Notes: generated by a model not told the origin, from the sequence alone. DNA of 64,000 nucleotides from Thalassobaculum sp. OXR-137 (GCF_034377285.1 NZ_CP139715.1:4324001-4388000), one strand, 5' to 3'. Counted from the first letter of the stretch, positions 48,695 through 59,280 are shown. Program-made: numbers and translations.

Positions 48695-49942
48695 ATGACC
48701 GATACCGCCCCCACCAGTCCCGCCACCCCCATGGCGCTCGACGGCATCCGCGTCGTCGACGCCTCGCGCGTCCTGGCGGCCCCGATCGCGACCCAGACCC
48801 TGGGCGATCTCGGGGCGGATGTGATCAAGATCGAACGGCCGGGGGCCGGCGACGACATCCGGCGGTGGGGGCCACCCTTCCTGAAAGACGGCGACGGCAA
48901 CGACACCACCGAGAGCGCCTATTACCTCGGCACCAACCGCAACAAGCGCTCCATCACCCTCGACTTCACCCAGACTGAGGGTCGTGAGATCCTGCTGAAA
49001 CTGCTGGAGAGCGCCGACGTCTTCGTCGAGAACTACAAGGTCGGCGACCTGGCCCGCTACGGTCTCGCCTACGACCAGATCAGGGAGCGCTTCCCGCGCC
49101 TGGTCTATGCCAGCGTCACCGGCTTCGGGCAGACCGGCCCCTATGCGCCGCGCCCCGGCTACGACCTGCTGGCCCAGGCCATGGGCGGGATCATGAGCGT
49201 CACCGGCGACCCCAACGGCCAGCCGACCAAGGTGGGCGTGGCCATCGCCGACATGATGACCGGCATGTACACCACCAGCGCGATCCTGGCCGCCCTGCGC
49301 CACCGCGACCTGACCGGCCAGGGGCAGCACATCGACGCCGCCTTGCTCGACACCCAGGTTTCCTGGCTGATGAACCAGGCGATGAACTATCTGGTCGGCG
49401 GCGTGGTGCCGGGCCGGCTCGGCAACGCCCATCCCAACGTCGCCCCGTACGAGGTCTTCGCCAGTTCCGACGGCTTCGTCATCCTCGGCTGTGGCGCCGA
49501 CCGGCAGTTCCAGGCCTTTCTCAATGTCGCCGGCCGCGCCGAACTGGCCGAGGACCCGCGCTTTGTCAGCAACACCACCCGGCTGGCCAATATCGACGCC
49601 CTGCGCGCCGAACTGTCGGCGATCTTCGCCACCCGCACCACCGACGACTGGGTCGCGGCTCTTGAAGCGGCCAAGGTGCCCTGCGGTCCGGTGAACACCA
49701 TCGACCGGGTCTTCGCCGACCCGCAGGTGCAGGCGCGCGGCATGGCCACCACCATCCCCGGCCATGCCCTCACCCCCGACGGCGTGCCGACCGTCGCCTA
49801 TCCGCTGAAGCTGTCGGAGACCCCGGCCACCTATCGCCGGCCGCCCCCGATTCTCGGCCAACACACCGAGGAGGTGCTGACCGGGGAGCTCGGCCTCGAC
49901 GCCGCGCTGGTCGCCAAGCTGCGGGATGCAAAGGTGATCTGA
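48695..49942 (+). CDS. CaiB/BaiF family CoA transferase
   Basis: 415 residues, class III CoA transferase. [42 protein letters not shown] is the conserved start, [11 protein letters not shown] and [26 protein letters not shown] follow with the catalytic-type Asp in GYDLLAQ, and the end is [13 protein letters not shown]. The ATG at 48695 follows GAGG. The acids and CoA donor are unknown; the family includes formyl-, succinyl- and carnitine-CoA transferases. Confidence 0.9.
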   Translation: MTDTAPTSPATPMALDGIRVVDASRVLAAPIATQTLGDLGADVIKIERPGAGDDIRRWGPPFLKDGDGNDTTESAYYLGTNRNKRSITLDFTQTEGREILLKLLESADVFVENYKVGDLARYGLAYDQIRERFPRLVYASVTGFGQTGPYAPRPGYDLLAQAMGGIMSVTGDPNGQPTKVGVAIADMMTGMYTTSAILAALRHRDLTGQGQHIDAALLDTQVSWLMNQAMNYLVGGVVPGRLGNAHPNVAPYEVFASSDGFVILGCGADRQFQAFLNVAGRAELAEDPRFVSNTTRLANIDALRAELSAIFATRTTDDWVAALEAAKVPCGPVNTIDRVFADPQVQARGMATTIPGHALTPDGVPTVAYPLKLSETPATYRRPPPILGQHTEEVLTGELGLDAALVAKLRDAKVI

Positions 49943-49959
49943 GATTCTCCCCTGGCGCG

Positions 49960-49977
49960 GTTGCCCCGCGGGGCAAC
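49960..49977 (+). terminator. 18-base palindrome between CoA transferase and pyrB
   Basis: GTTGCCCCGCGGGGCAAC is a perfect palindrome 17 bases after the CoA transferase stop and 21 bases before the pyrB start. It has no T-run. It could end the first transcript or influence pyrB. Confidence 0.45.
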
Positions 49978-49998
49978 GAGGCATATACAGCCCCTTTA

Positions 49999-50997
49999 AT
50001 GACCGACGCCCTTTCCCAGCTCGCAACGCCCGCATCCGATGATGACGGCCGCGCGTACCCCCACCGTCACCTGCTCGGCATCGAGGGGCTGACCCGACCG
50101 GATATCGACTATCTGCTCGACCGGTCGGAGCGCTTCGTTGACCAGAACCGCCAGCTGGACAAGAAGGGTTCCAGCCTGCGTGGCCGCACGGTGATCAACC
50201 TGTTCTTCGAGAACTCCACCCGAACCCGCACCAGCTTCGAGCTGGCCGGAAAGCGGCTCGGCGGCGACGTGATCAACATGTCCGTCGGGACCTCGTCGAT
50301 CAAGAAAGGCGAGAGCCTGATCGACACGGCGATGACGCTGAACGCCATGCACCCGGATGCCCTGGTGGTCCGCCACTCCGAGTCCGGCGCGGTGCAGCTC
50401 CTCTCGGAGAAGGTGAACTGCTCGGTGATCAATGCCGGCGACGGCAGCCACGAGCACCCGACCCAGGCGCTGCTCGACGCGCTGACGATCCGGCGGCGCA
50501 AGGGTCGGCTGGAGGGGCTGGAGGTCGCGATCTGCGGCGACGTCGCCCATAGCCGTGTCGCCCGCTCCAACATCCACCTGCTGTCGATCATGGGCGCCCG
50601 TGTCCGTCTCGTCGCCCCGCCGACCCTGCTGCCCAGCGGCATCGAGCGGATGGGCGTGGAGATCCATCACGACATGGAGCGCGGCATCGCCGGCTGCGAC
50701 ATCGTCATGATGCTGCGGCTCCAGACCGAGCGGATGCGCGGCTCCTTCGTGCCGTCGGTACGCGAGTATTTCCGGTATTTCGGCCTCGACGTGGACAAGC
50801 TCCAGGCGGCCAAGCCGGACGCGCTGATCATGCATCCGGGCCCGATGAACCGCGGGGTGGAGATCGACAGCCTGGTGGCCGACGACATCGACCGCTCGCT
50901 GATCCGCGAGCAGGTGGAGATGGGCGTGGCCGTGCGCATGGCGATCCTCGACATCCTCGTCACCAACCAGACCGAACCCTGGGCGAAGAACCAATGA
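49999..50997 (+). CDS. pyrB: Aspartate carbamoyltransferase
   Basis: 332 residues. Catalyses the first committed step of pyrimidine synthesis. The carbamoyl phosphate site is [19 protein letters not shown], and [16 protein letters not shown] and [12 protein letters not shown] are the other signatures. There is no clear SD before the ATG. The stop overlaps pyrC as ATGA, suggesting that the two proteins are made and assembled together, as in other bacteria with this gene pair. Confidence 0.96.
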   Translation: MTDALSQLATPASDDDGRAYPHRHLLGIEGLTRPDIDYLLDRSERFVDQNRQLDKKGSSLRGRTVINLFFENSTRTRTSFELAGKRLGGDVINMSVGTSSIKKGESLIDTAMTLNAMHPDALVVRHSESGAVQLLSEKVNCSVINAGDGSHEHPTQALLDALTIRRRKGRLEGLEVAICGDVAHSRVARSNIHLLSIMGARVRLVAPPTLLPSGIERMGVEIHHDMERGIAGCDIVMMLRLQTERMRGSFVPSVREYFRYFGLDVDKLQAAKPDALIMHPGPMNRGVEIDSLVADDIDRSLIREQVEMGVAVRMAILDILVTNQTEPWAKNQ

Positions 50998-52328
50998 GGG
51001 CCACGCTGTTCAAGAATGCCCGCCTGCTGGATCCGGCAAGCGGGCTCGACGCCAGGGGCGCGCTGCTGGTGCGCGACGGCAAGATCGCCGAGGTGGGCCC
51101 GCAGGTCTTCGTCGACGCCATCCAGGCCGATGCCGAGGTGATCGACTGCGCCGGCCGCTGCCTGGCGCCGGGTCTGGTCGACATGCGCGTGCAGGTCCGC
51201 GAGCCGGGCGACGAGCATATGGAGACCCTGGCCTCGGCCCAGAAGGCGGCGGTCGCCGGCGGCGTGACCACCTTCGCCACCCTGCCGAACACCAATCCGA
51301 TCATCGACGACGTGTCGCTGCTGGAATTCGTGGAGCGCCGGGCGCTCGAGGTCGGGCTCGCCAACGTCCATCCCTATGCCGCCGCCACCAAGGGACTGCG
51401 CGGCGAGGAGATGACCGAGTTCGGCATGCTGGCCGACAGCGGGGCGGTCGCCTTCACCGACGGCGAGCACGCCATCGCAGACGCCCTCGTCATGCGCCGG
51501 GCGCTGTCCTATGCCAGCATCTTCAAGCGAACCATCGTCCAGCACCCCGAAGACCCGGCCCTGGCCCGCGAGGGCTCGGCCAACGAGGGCGAGACGGCGA
51601 CCCGCCTGGGGCTCGCCGGCATCCCGGCTGTTGCCGAGGTGATGATGGTCGAGCGCGACCTGCGGCTGGTGGAGCTCACCGGCGGCAGCTACCACGCCGC
51701 CCACCTCTCCACCGGGGCCGCCATCGACGCGATCCGCCAGGCCAAGAAGCGCGGCCTGCCGGTGACCTGCGACACCGCCCCGCCCTATTTCGCGCTGAAC
51801 GAAGGCGCGGTGATCGACTACCGGACCTTCGCCCGGCTCTCGCCGCCGCTGCGCAGCGAGCAGGACCGGCTGGCGGTGGTGGCCGGCCTGGCGGACGGCA
51901 CGATCGACGCGATCGCCAGCGACCATTCCCCGCACGACCAGGACAGCAAGCGCGTCCCGTTCTCCCAGGCGCTGCCGGGCGGGGTCGGGCTGGAGACGCT
52001 GCTGCCGATCAGCCTGGAGCTGGTGCATACCGAGGCGATGAGCCTGCTGGACCTGCTGCACCGGCTCACGGTGGCGCCGGCGCGCATCCTCGGCCTGCCC
52101 TACGGCACCCTGGCGGTCGGCGGCGACGCGGATCTGGTCATCTTCGACCTGAACCGGGCCGGCAAGATCGAGCCGGAGCGTTTCGCGTCCAAATCCCGCA
52201 ACACCCCGTTCGACGGCCGGCCCGTGGAGGGCCGCGTCTGGCGCACGGTCTATCGCGGAACGACCGTATTTGATGTAGAGGCTGAAGTGCCGCCTCCAAC
52301 ACGACGCAAGGTTTTCGTCGATGCCTGA
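50994..52328 (+). CDS. pyrC: Dihydroorotase homologue lacking the HxH metal motif (PyrX-like)
   Basis: 444 residues, amidohydrolase fold. It has [13 protein letters not shown] where active dihydroorotases have DxHxHxREPG; Arg65 and Gln67 stand at the two zinc-binding His positions. Other site residues remain: His184 (VQHPEDP), His234 and His237 (YHAAHLS) and Asp310 (IASDHSPHD). Non-catalytic homologues of this type (PyrC', PyrX) support the structure of aspartate carbamoyltransferase in pseudomonads. Because it is coupled with pyrB, a structural role is likely and a true dihydroorotase should be encoded elsewhere. Confidence 0.9.
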   Translation: MRATLFKNARLLDPASGLDARGALLVRDGKIAEVGPQVFVDAIQADAEVIDCAGRCLAPGLVDMRVQVREPGDEHMETLASAQKAAVAGGVTTFATLPNTNPIIDDVSLLEFVERRALEVGLANVHPYAAATKGLRGEEMTEFGMLADSGAVAFTDGEHAIADALVMRRALSYASIFKRTIVQHPEDPALAREGSANEGETATRLGLAGIPAVAEVMMVERDLRLVELTGGSYHAAHLSTGAAIDAIRQAKKRGLPVTCDTAPPYFALNEGAVIDYRTFARLSPPLRSEQDRLAVVAGLADGTIDAIASDHSPHDQDSKRVPFSQALPGGVGLETLLPISLELVHTEAMSLLDLLHRLTVAPARILGLPYGTLAVGGDADLVIFDLNRAGKIEPERFASKSRNTPFDGRPVEGRVWRTVYRGTTVFDVEAEVPPPTRRKVFVDA

Positions 52329-52938
52329 TCCGTTCGGACCCCTCGAGACCACGTGGCCGCTCTATGCCGGCTTCCTCCTCGCCTATCTGGTGGGCTCCAT
52401 CCCGTTCGGGCTGGTGCTCACCCGCATGGCCGGGCTGGGCGATATCCGGGCGATCGGCTCCCGTAACATCGGGGCCACCAACGTCCTGCGCACCGGCCGC
52501 AAGGGTCTTGCCGCCGCCACCCTGCTGCTCGACGGCGGCAAGGGCATCCTGGCGGTCGCGGTCGGCTGGCAGTTCGGAACCGACTTCGCCCTGCTCGCCG
52601 CCATCGGCGCCGTGCTCGGACACTGCTTCCCGGTCTGGCTGAAATTCAAAGGCGGCAAGGGTGTGGCCACCGCCATCGGCGTCTGGCTCGCCCTGGTGCC
52701 GAATGTGGGCGTGATCGTCTGCGGCCTGTGGCTGGCGATCGCCTTCGTGTTCCGCTATTCCTCGGCCGCAGCACTGGTCGCGATGGCCGTTGCCCCGTTC
52801 CTTGCCTGGCACCTGAAGGGAGTCGAATTCGGCATTGCCGGCGGCGTGATCGCCGCGATCATTTGGCTGCGCCATCACCAGAACATCCGCCGCCTGATCA
52901 AGGGCGAAGAAAGCAAGATTAGCTTCGGCAAGAAGTGA
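52321..52938 (+). CDS. plsY: Glycerol-3-phosphate acyltransferase (acyl-phosphate dependent)
   Basis: 205 residues, five or so membrane helices. Adds the first acyl chain in phospholipid synthesis. Motifs GSIPFGLVLTRMAGLGDIRAIGSRNIGATNVLR and LKFKGGKGVATAIGVWLAL are characteristic. The start lies inside the end of pyrC (8-base overlap). The stop codon falls inside the terminator hairpin. Confidence 0.95.
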   Translation: MPDPFGPLETTWPLYAGFLLAYLVGSIPFGLVLTRMAGLGDIRAIGSRNIGATNVLRTGRKGLAAATLLLDGGKGILAVAVGWQFGTDFALLAAIGAVLGHCFPVWLKFKGGKGVATAIGVWLALVPNVGVIVCGLWLAIAFVFRYSSAAALVAMAVAPFLAWHLKGVEFGIAGGVIAAIIWLRHHQNIRRLIKGEESKISFGKK

Positions 52939-52970
52939 AACCGTAAAGGCGGTTTCACTTCGGTTGGTTA
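52933..52970 (+). terminator. Terminator at the end of pyrB-pyrC-plsY
   Basis: Perfect arms AAGTGAAACCG (52933-52943) and CGGTTTCACTT (52950-52960), then a T-rich stretch. The left arm includes the plsY TGA stop codon. Confidence 0.8.
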
Positions 52971-53047
52971 TTTCGCATACGAAACGGAAATTTTCGGCCC
53001 CCGCCCTTCCATAGCTCCCGCGCCTGTCATCGCCTGGGAGCCGGCCG

Positions 53048-54217
53048 ATGCCGCCCGATACCGCCCATCGCCCTTCGCCCGCCAACCTCTCCGAGCGGGA
53101 GCGGATCGATCGCCTGCGACTGATCCGCACCGAGAATGTCGGGCCGATCACCTTCCGCCAGCTTCTGGAACGCTACGGTAGTGCCGAGCGGGCGATCGCC
53201 GCCTTGCCCGATCTGGCCCGGCGGGGCGGCCGCCGGACTCCGCTGCGGGTCCCGTCCGTGGCCAGCGCCGGTCGCGAGGTCGAGGACAATGCCAGGGTCG
53301 GGGCCACGCTGATCGTCTATGGCGACGCGGCCTATCCGCCGGCCCTGGCGGCCGTCGAGGACGCGCCCGGGGCCTTCTCGCTGATCGGCCACCCGCATGT
53401 CCTGGCCCAACGCGCGGTGGCGGTGGTCGGCGCCCGCAACGCGTCCATGAACGGCCGCAAGCTGGCCTCGGTCCTGTCGCGGGAGATCGGCCGCGGCGGG
53501 TACACCGTGGTCTCCGGCCTCGCCCGCGGGATCGACGCCGCCGCCCATGAAGGATCCCTGGAGAGCGGCACGGTGGCGGTGGTGGCCGGCGGGATCGACG
53601 TGATCTATCCACCCGAACACACCGACCTGTTCCATCGGATCGCCGAGGCGGGGGCGATCGTCGCCGAGCAGCCGGTCGGCACCACGCCCCAGGCCCGGCA
53701 TTTCCCGTCGCGCAACCGCATCATCGCCGGACTCAGTCTCGGCGTGCTGGTGGTCGAGGCGGCGAACCGGTCCGGCTCGCTGATCACTGCCCGGCGGGCG
53801 CTGGACCAGGGCCGCGAGGTCTTCGCCGTTCCCGGCTCGCCGCTCGACCCGCGCTGCGGCGGCACCAACGGCCTGATCAAGGAGGGGGCGGCCTTTCTTG
53901 TCGAGTCCGCCGACGACGTGCTGCGGGTTCTCGACGGAATGCCCCAGAGAAAATTGGGCGAACCCCAAGGCCGGGATTGGGAGGGCTCCTATGGCGGTGA
54001 AGCCCTTGATCCGCCCGCCCTAGAGCTCGATGACAGGGTGCGGGCAACGGTGCTGGACGCCCTCAGCTCCGAACCGGTCGCGGTTGACGAACTGATCCGC
54101 GGGTGCCAATTGTCGGCTCCGATCGTCGCGACGGTGCTTCTGGAGGCGGAACTTGCCGGCCTCATCGACCGTCATCCTGGAAACCAGGTGTCGCGACGAA
54201 TGGACGTTCCGGCCTGA
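53048..54217 (+). CDS. dprA: DNA processing protein DprA (Smf)
   Basis: 389 residues. Loads RecA on single-stranded DNA during natural transformation. The N-terminal helical part (LRLIRTENVGPITFRQLLERYG) precedes the Rossmann domain with AVVGARNASMNGRKLA, VSGLARGIDAAAHEGSL, VVAGGIDVIYPPEH and SRNRIIAGLSLGVLVVEA, and FAVPGSPLDPRCGGTNGLIKEGA. A C-terminal winged helix (VRATVLDALSSEPVAVDELIRG) completes it. No other competence gene is present. Confidence 0.95.
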   Translation: MPPDTAHRPSPANLSERERIDRLRLIRTENVGPITFRQLLERYGSAERAIAALPDLARRGGRRTPLRVPSVASAGREVEDNARVGATLIVYGDAAYPPALAAVEDAPGAFSLIGHPHVLAQRAVAVVGARNASMNGRKLASVLSREIGRGGYTVVSGLARGIDAAAHEGSLESGTVAVVAGGIDVIYPPEHTDLFHRIAEAGAIVAEQPVGTTPQARHFPSRNRIIAGLSLGVLVVEAANRSGSLITARRALDQGREVFAVPGSPLDPRCGGTNGLIKEGAAFLVESADDVLRVLDGMPQRKLGEPQGRDWEGSYGGEALDPPALELDDRVRATVLDALSSEPVAVDELIRGCQLSAPIVATVLLEAELAGLIDRHPGNQVSRRMDVPA

Positions 54218-54277
54218 CCGCCTGGCCATTCTGCCGGCGGCAGACCAGGCCGGACCCTGGGAAAGCGAACGGTACGT

Positions 54278-57037
54278 ATGACCAAAGTCGTTGTCGTCGA
54301 GTCCCCGGCCAAGGCCAAGACTATCAACAAATATCTCGGCAGCGACTATCACGTGCTGGCGAGTTATGGCCATATCCGGGACCTGCCTCCGAAGGACGGA
54401 TCCGTCGATCCGGACCAGGACTTCCAGATGCTATGGCAGACCGACCAGCGGTCCGAGAAGCAGGTCAAGGCGATCGCCGACGCCGTGAAGGGCGCCGAAC
54501 AGCTCATCCTGGCGACTGACCCGGACCGCGAAGGCGAGGCGATCAGCTGGCACATCCGCAACGTCCTGGCCGAGCGCAAGGTCCTCAAGGACATCGACGT
54601 CAAGCGCGTGGCCTTCAACGCCATCACCAAGGACGCCGTGCTCGACGCCATGGCGCATCCGCGCGAGCTGGACCAGGATCTGGTCGATGCCTATCTGGCG
54701 CGCCGGGCCCTGGACTATCTGGTCGGCTTCACCCTGTCGCCGGTCCTGTGGCGCAAGCTGCCGGGCGCCCGCTCCGCGGGCCGTGTGCAGTCCGTCGCCC
54801 TGCGGCTGATCTGCGAGCGCGAGTCGGAGATAGAGCGCTTCGTCGCCCAGGAATACTGGTCGGTGGAAGCGGTATTCCGCACCCAGGAACGCAAGACCTT
54901 CACCGCCCGGCTGACTCATCTGGACGGCCAGAAGCTCGACCGTCTCGACATCAAGTCCGAGGCCCAGGCCAAGGCCGCCGTGGCCGCCATCGAGGCCGGC
55001 GACTTCTCCATTGGCTCGGTGGAGAAGAAGCGGGTCAAGCGCAACCCGGCCCCGCCCTTCACCACCTCGACCCTGCAGCAGGAGGCGTCCCGCAAACTCG
55101 GATTCGGCGCCACCCGCACCATGCAGCTCGCCCAGCGGCTCTACGAGGGCGTGGATATCGGCGGCGAGACCACCGGTCTCATCACCTATATGCGAACCGA
55201 CGGCGTGCAGATGTCGCCGGAGGCGATCACCCAAATCCGCCGGTCGATCGGCGGCGAATACGGCGACCGCTACCTGCCGAACACCCCGCGGGTCTACAGC
55301 ACAAAGGCGAAGAACGCCCAGGAGGCGCACGAGGCGATCCGTCCGACCGATGTGAACCGGTCGCCGGAAGCGCTGCGCTCGCGCCTCGACGCCGACCAGT
55401 GGAAGCTCTACTCGCTGATCTGGAAGCGCGCCGTGGCCAGCCAGATGGCCAGCGCGGAACTCGACCAGACCACCATTGACGTGACCGACAAGGGCGGACG
55501 CAGCGTGCTGCGGGCGACCGGCTCGGTCATCGCCTTCGACGGCTTCCTGAAGCTGTACCGCGAAGACCGCGACGACAGCGACGGCGCGGAACTGAGCGAC
55601 GACGAGAACGACAAGATCCTCCCCGCCGTGGCCGACGGCGACGCCGTCTCGCGCCAGGAGGTCACCCCGGAACAGCACTTCACCCAGCCGCCGCCGCGCT
55701 ATTCGGAAGCGAGCCTGGTGAAGCGGATGGAAGAGCTCGGCATCGGCCGGCCCTCCACCTATGCCAGCATCCTGCAGGTGCTGCAGGACCGCGAATACGT
55801 GCGCCTGGACCGCCGCCGGTTCATTCCGGAAGACCGTGGCCGTCTGGTTACCACCTTCCTGTCCAGTTTCTTCGAGCGCTACGTCCAGTACAACTTCACC
55901 GCCGATCTGGAGACCCAGCTCGACAACGTGTCGGACGGGCAGATCGACTGGCGCCAGGTGCTGCGCGACTTCTGGTCGGCGTTCAAGGGATCGGTCGACG
56001 GAACCAAGGACCTGTCCATCGGCGACGTGATCGAGAAGCTCGACGCCGAATTGGCCGACCACTTCTTTCCCAAGGGCGAGGACGGCCAGCCGGCCCGGGA
56101 ATGCCCGGGCTGCGGCGCCGGTAAGCTGTCCCTGCGGCTCGGCAAGTTCGGCGCTTTCATCGGCTGCTCGAACTATCCGGAATGCAAGTTCACCCGCCAG
56201 CTCGGCGAGGCCGCCGGCGGCCGCCCGGTCGACGGCGAGAGCGAGGGCGGCGCCCTGCCCCGGGTGCTCGGCCAGGATCCGGTCACCGGCAAGGACGTGA
56301 GCCTGAAGAAGGGGCCCTACGGCGTCTATGTCCAGCTCGGCGAGCCGGAGGAAGGCTCCAAGGAGAAGCCCAAGCGCGCTTCCCTGCCCAAACAGGTGTC
56401 GCCGGCCGATATCGACCTCCAGAAGGGCCTCGCCCTGCTCTCCCTGCCCCGTCCGGTGGGCGAGCATCCGGAGACCAAGGACATGATCGAGGCCGGGATC
56501 GGCCGCTTCGGTCCGTACCTCAAATATGCCGGCAGCTATGTCAGCCTGCCCGGCGACGACACGGTCCTGACCATCGGCCTGAACCACGCGGTGCAGATTC
56601 TCGCCGAGAAGGGCTCGAAGAAGAAGCCGGGCCGCCCCCTGGGCGACCACCCGGTGGACGGCAAGCCGGTGACGGTCCAGGCCGGCCGCTACGGCCCCTA
56701 TGCCCAGCACGGCTCCCTGCGCGCCACCCTGCCCAAGGGCGAGGAGATGGACGACATCACCCTGGAACGGGCGATCGAGCTGCTGAACGCCAAGGCGGAG
56801 AAGAGCGGCAAGGGCGCGCCGAAGAAGGCCTCGGGCAAGAAGACCCCGGCAAAGAAGTCGACCGCGAAGAAGGCCGACGCCAAGGCGGACGACGCCAAGG
56901 CGGACGGCGGCAAGCCGGCGGCGAAGAAGGCCGCGCCGAAGAAGAAGGCCTCGGCCAAGAAGGCGCCCGCCAAGAAGACGGCGGCGAAATCCAAGAAGGC
57001 GGGTGACGGGGACACCGCCGGAACCACGGGAAGTTGA
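54278..57037 (+). CDS. topA: DNA topoisomerase I
   Basis: 919 residues, type IA. The Toprim domain has VVVESPAKAKTI and ATDPDREGEAISWH; the active-site tyrosine is Tyr304 in TYMRTDG. One C4 zinc finger (CPGCGAGKLSLRLGKFGAFIGCSNYPEC) is seen, then several small repeats with GPYGVYVQLGE / GRFGPYLKYAG / GRYGPYAQHG, and a Lys/Ala-rich tail of about 80 residues that probably binds DNA. The stop overlaps rnr as TTGA. Confidence 0.97.
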   Translation: MTKVVVVESPAKAKTINKYLGSDYHVLASYGHIRDLPPKDGSVDPDQDFQMLWQTDQRSEKQVKAIADAVKGAEQLILATDPDREGEAISWHIRNVLAERKVLKDIDVKRVAFNAITKDAVLDAMAHPRELDQDLVDAYLARRALDYLVGFTLSPVLWRKLPGARSAGRVQSVALRLICERESEIERFVAQEYWSVEAVFRTQERKTFTARLTHLDGQKLDRLDIKSEAQAKAAVAAIEAGDFSIGSVEKKRVKRNPAPPFTTSTLQQEASRKLGFGATRTMQLAQRLYEGVDIGGETTGLITYMRTDGVQMSPEAITQIRRSIGGEYGDRYLPNTPRVYSTKAKNAQEAHEAIRPTDVNRSPEALRSRLDADQWKLYSLIWKRAVASQMASAELDQTTIDVTDKGGRSVLRATGSVIAFDGFLKLYREDRDDSDGAELSDDENDKILPAVADGDAVSRQEVTPEQHFTQPPPRYSEASLVKRMEELGIGRPSTYASILQVLQDREYVRLDRRRFIPEDRGRLVTTFLSSFFERYVQYNFTADLETQLDNVSDGQIDWRQVLRDFWSAFKGSVDGTKDLSIGDVIEKLDAELADHFFPKGEDGQPARECPGCGAGKLSLRLGKFGAFIGCSNYPECKFTRQLGEAAGGRPVDGESEGGALPRVLGQDPVTGKDVSLKKGPYGVYVQLGEPEEGSKEKPKRASLPKQVSPADIDLQKGLALLSLPRPVGEHPETKDMIEAGIGRFGPYLKYAGSYVSLPGDDTVLTIGLNHAVQILAEKGSKKKPGRPLGDHPVDGKPVTVQAGRYGPYAQHGSLRATLPKGEEMDDITLERAIELLNAKAEKSGKGAPKKASGKKTPAKKSTAKKADAKADDAKADGGKPAAKKAAPKKKASAKKAPAKKTAAKSKKAGDGDTAGTTGS

Positions 57038-59280
57038 GCGACCGCGACGTGGCCCGTCCCCCCGCCCAGCTTCCCACCCGTGAGCAGATCCTCGCCTTCG
57101 TCGAGGACAGTCCCACCCCCGTCGGCCGTCGCGAGATCGCCCGCGCCTTCGACGTGAAGGGCCCCCTGCGCGCCGAGCTGCGCGGCCTGCTCAAGGAGAT
57201 GGCCGACGCCGGCGACCTCGATATGGGGCGCAAGCGCAAGGTCGCGCCGCCGGGCGCCCTGCCGGAAGTGACGGTGCTGGAAGTCACCGGCACCGACAAG
57301 GACGGCGAGGTCATGGCCCGCGCCGTCGGCCGCGAGGCCGAGGAGCCGGCCCCGCGCATCCATATCCTGCCCGACCGCCGCTCCGGCCCCATGGGCTCCG
57401 GCGACCGCGCCCTGTGCCGCCTGGAGCGCGCCGGCGAGAGCTTCTACATCGCCCGGGTGATCCGCCGCTTGGGCCGCACCGCCGCGCGTACCTTCGGCGT
57501 GTTCGAGAAGACCGCCGATGGCGGCCGGGTCCGACCGACCGACAAGAAGGCGAAATCGGAGATCCGGATCCCCCGGGGCGACGAGAAGGAAGCGGTCACC
57601 GGCGACCTGGTGACCGTGGAGATCATGCCCAAAAGCCGGCTCGGCATGCCGCTCGGCCGGGTGATCGAGCGCTTCGCCGGGGCCGCCGATCCGCGCTCCT
57701 TCAGCCGGATCGCCATCCATGAGCAGGAAATCCCCGACGTCTTTCCCGAGGCGGCGGTCGAGCTGGCGGAGAAGGCCAAGCCGGTGGCGCTCGGCAAGCG
57801 CACCGACCTGCGCGCCATCCCCCTGGTCACCATCGACGGCATCGACGCCCGCGACTTCGACGACGCGGTCTTCGCCGAGGCGGACGAGGATCCGGCGAAC
57901 CCGGGCGGCTACCGCCTGCTGGTGGCCATCGCCGACGTGGCCCATTACGTGCGGCCCGGCGATCCGCTGGACCGCGAGGCGCTGAAGCGCGGCAACTCGG
58001 TCTATTTCCCCGACCGGGTCGTGCCGATGCTGCCCGAGGCCCTGTCCAACGGCCTGTGCTCCCTGCGTCCCGACGAGGACCGCGCCTGCATGGCCGTCGA
58101 GATCGTCATCGATTCCGAGGGCAATAAGCGCCGTCATGCCTTCATGCGGGGGCTGATGCGCTCCCGGGCCCGCCTCACCTATCGCCAGGTCCAGCAGGCC
58201 CGCGACGGCGGCAGCGCCGAGGGGATCCCCGACGGCGTGCTCGAGCCGCTCTACGGCGCCTTCGCCGCCCTGCGCAAGGCGCGCACGGAACGCGGCGCCC
58301 TCGATATCGAGCTGCCCGAGAAGAAGGTCATCCTCGACGAGGCCGGCAACATCACCGAAATCGGCATCCGCGAGCGCCTCGACGCCCATATGCTGATCGA
58401 GGAGTTCATGGTGCTGGCCAATGTCTGCGCCGCCGAGACCCTGGAGGACCGCCGCCAGCCCTGCATGTACCGGGTGCACGAGACCCCCGATCCGGAGAAG
58501 GTCGCCGCCCTGTCCGAGGTGTTGGAGGGACTCGGCATCGCCTTCGCCAAGGGTCAGGTGATCCGGCCGAAGGCGTTCAACGGCGTTCTCGCCAAGGTGA
58601 AGGGCGAGCCGCACGAGCGCATGGTCAACGAGCTGGTCCTGCGTTCCCAGTCCCAGGCGGTCTACGCCCCCGAGAATCTGGGCCACTTCGGCCTGGCGCT
58701 GACCAAATACGCCCATTTCACCTCGCCGATCCGACGCTATTCGGATCTGCTGGTGCACCGCGCGCTGATTCGCGGCCTGAAATTCGGCGAGGACGGGCTG
58801 CGGCCGGACGACGACAGCGAGTTCCAGGAATGGGGCGAGCACATCTCCATGACCGAGCGCCGCGCCGCCGTGGCCGAGCGCACCACCATGGACCGCTACC
58901 TCGCCCGCCATCTGTCGGACCGGGTCGGCGGGATCTTCCCCGGCCGGATCAACGGCGTGACCAAGTTCGGCGTTTTCGTCACCCTGGACGAGACCGGGGC
59001 AGACGGGCTGGTGCCGATCCGCTCCCTGCCGGACGATTATTACGACCACGACGACGTGCACCACACGCTCACCGGGCGCTCGCATGGCTGGATTTTCCGC
59101 CTGGGCGACCGAGTCGAGGTGCGGCTGGTGGATGCCGATGCGGCCTCCGGGGGAATCGTCGTCGAGATCGTGTCCGGCGGCGAGCAGGGCACGGCCCCGC
59201 GCGGCGGCCGGCGCCACGGCGGTCCAAAACGCCGCCCGCAGGCCCGCGGCAAGCCGCCCAAGGGCCGCAAACGGCGCTGA
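57034..59280 (+). CDS. rnr: Ribonuclease R
   Basis: 748 residues, RNase II/R family 3'-5' exonuclease. A winged helix (REQILAFVEDSPTPVGRREIARAFDV), cold-shock domains, the RNB domain (IPLVTIDGIDARDFDDAVFAE with catalytic Asp residues; RDFDDAV) and FTSPIRRYSDLLVHRAL, an S1 domain (GRINGVTKFGVFVTLDETGADGLVPI) and a basic tail are in order. The start is probably the TTG at 57034 inside the topA stop; a GTG at 57049 is an alternative. Confidence 0.95.
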   Translation: MSDRDVARPPAQLPTREQILAFVEDSPTPVGRREIARAFDVKGPLRAELRGLLKEMADAGDLDMGRKRKVAPPGALPEVTVLEVTGTDKDGEVMARAVGREAEEPAPRIHILPDRRSGPMGSGDRALCRLERAGESFYIARVIRRLGRTAARTFGVFEKTADGGRVRPTDKKAKSEIRIPRGDEKEAVTGDLVTVEIMPKSRLGMPLGRVIERFAGAADPRSFSRIAIHEQEIPDVFPEAAVELAEKAKPVALGKRTDLRAIPLVTIDGIDARDFDDAVFAEADEDPANPGGYRLLVAIADVAHYVRPGDPLDREALKRGNSVYFPDRVVPMLPEALSNGLCSLRPDEDRACMAVEIVIDSEGNKRRHAFMRGLMRSRARLTYRQVQQARDGGSAEGIPDGVLEPLYGAFAALRKARTERGALDIELPEKKVILDEAGNITEIGIRERLDAHMLIEEFMVLANVCAAETLEDRRQPCMYRVHETPDPEKVAALSEVLEGLGIAFAKGQVIRPKAFNGVLAKVKGEPHERMVNELVLRSQSQAVYAPENLGHFGLALTKYAHFTSPIRRYSDLLVHRALIRGLKFGEDGLRPDDDSEFQEWGEHISMTERRAAVAERTTMDRYLARHLSDRVGGIFPGRINGVTKFGVFVTLDETGADGLVPIRSLPDDYYDHDDVHHTLTGRSHGWIFRLGDRVEVRLVDADAASGGIVVEIVSGGEQGTAPRGGRRHGGPKRRPQARGKPPKGRKRR

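Noticed and set aside
56698-59217. Minus-strand open frame of about 840 codons
   Set aside because: Antisense to topA and rnr and of shadow composition. Both real genes are well supported.
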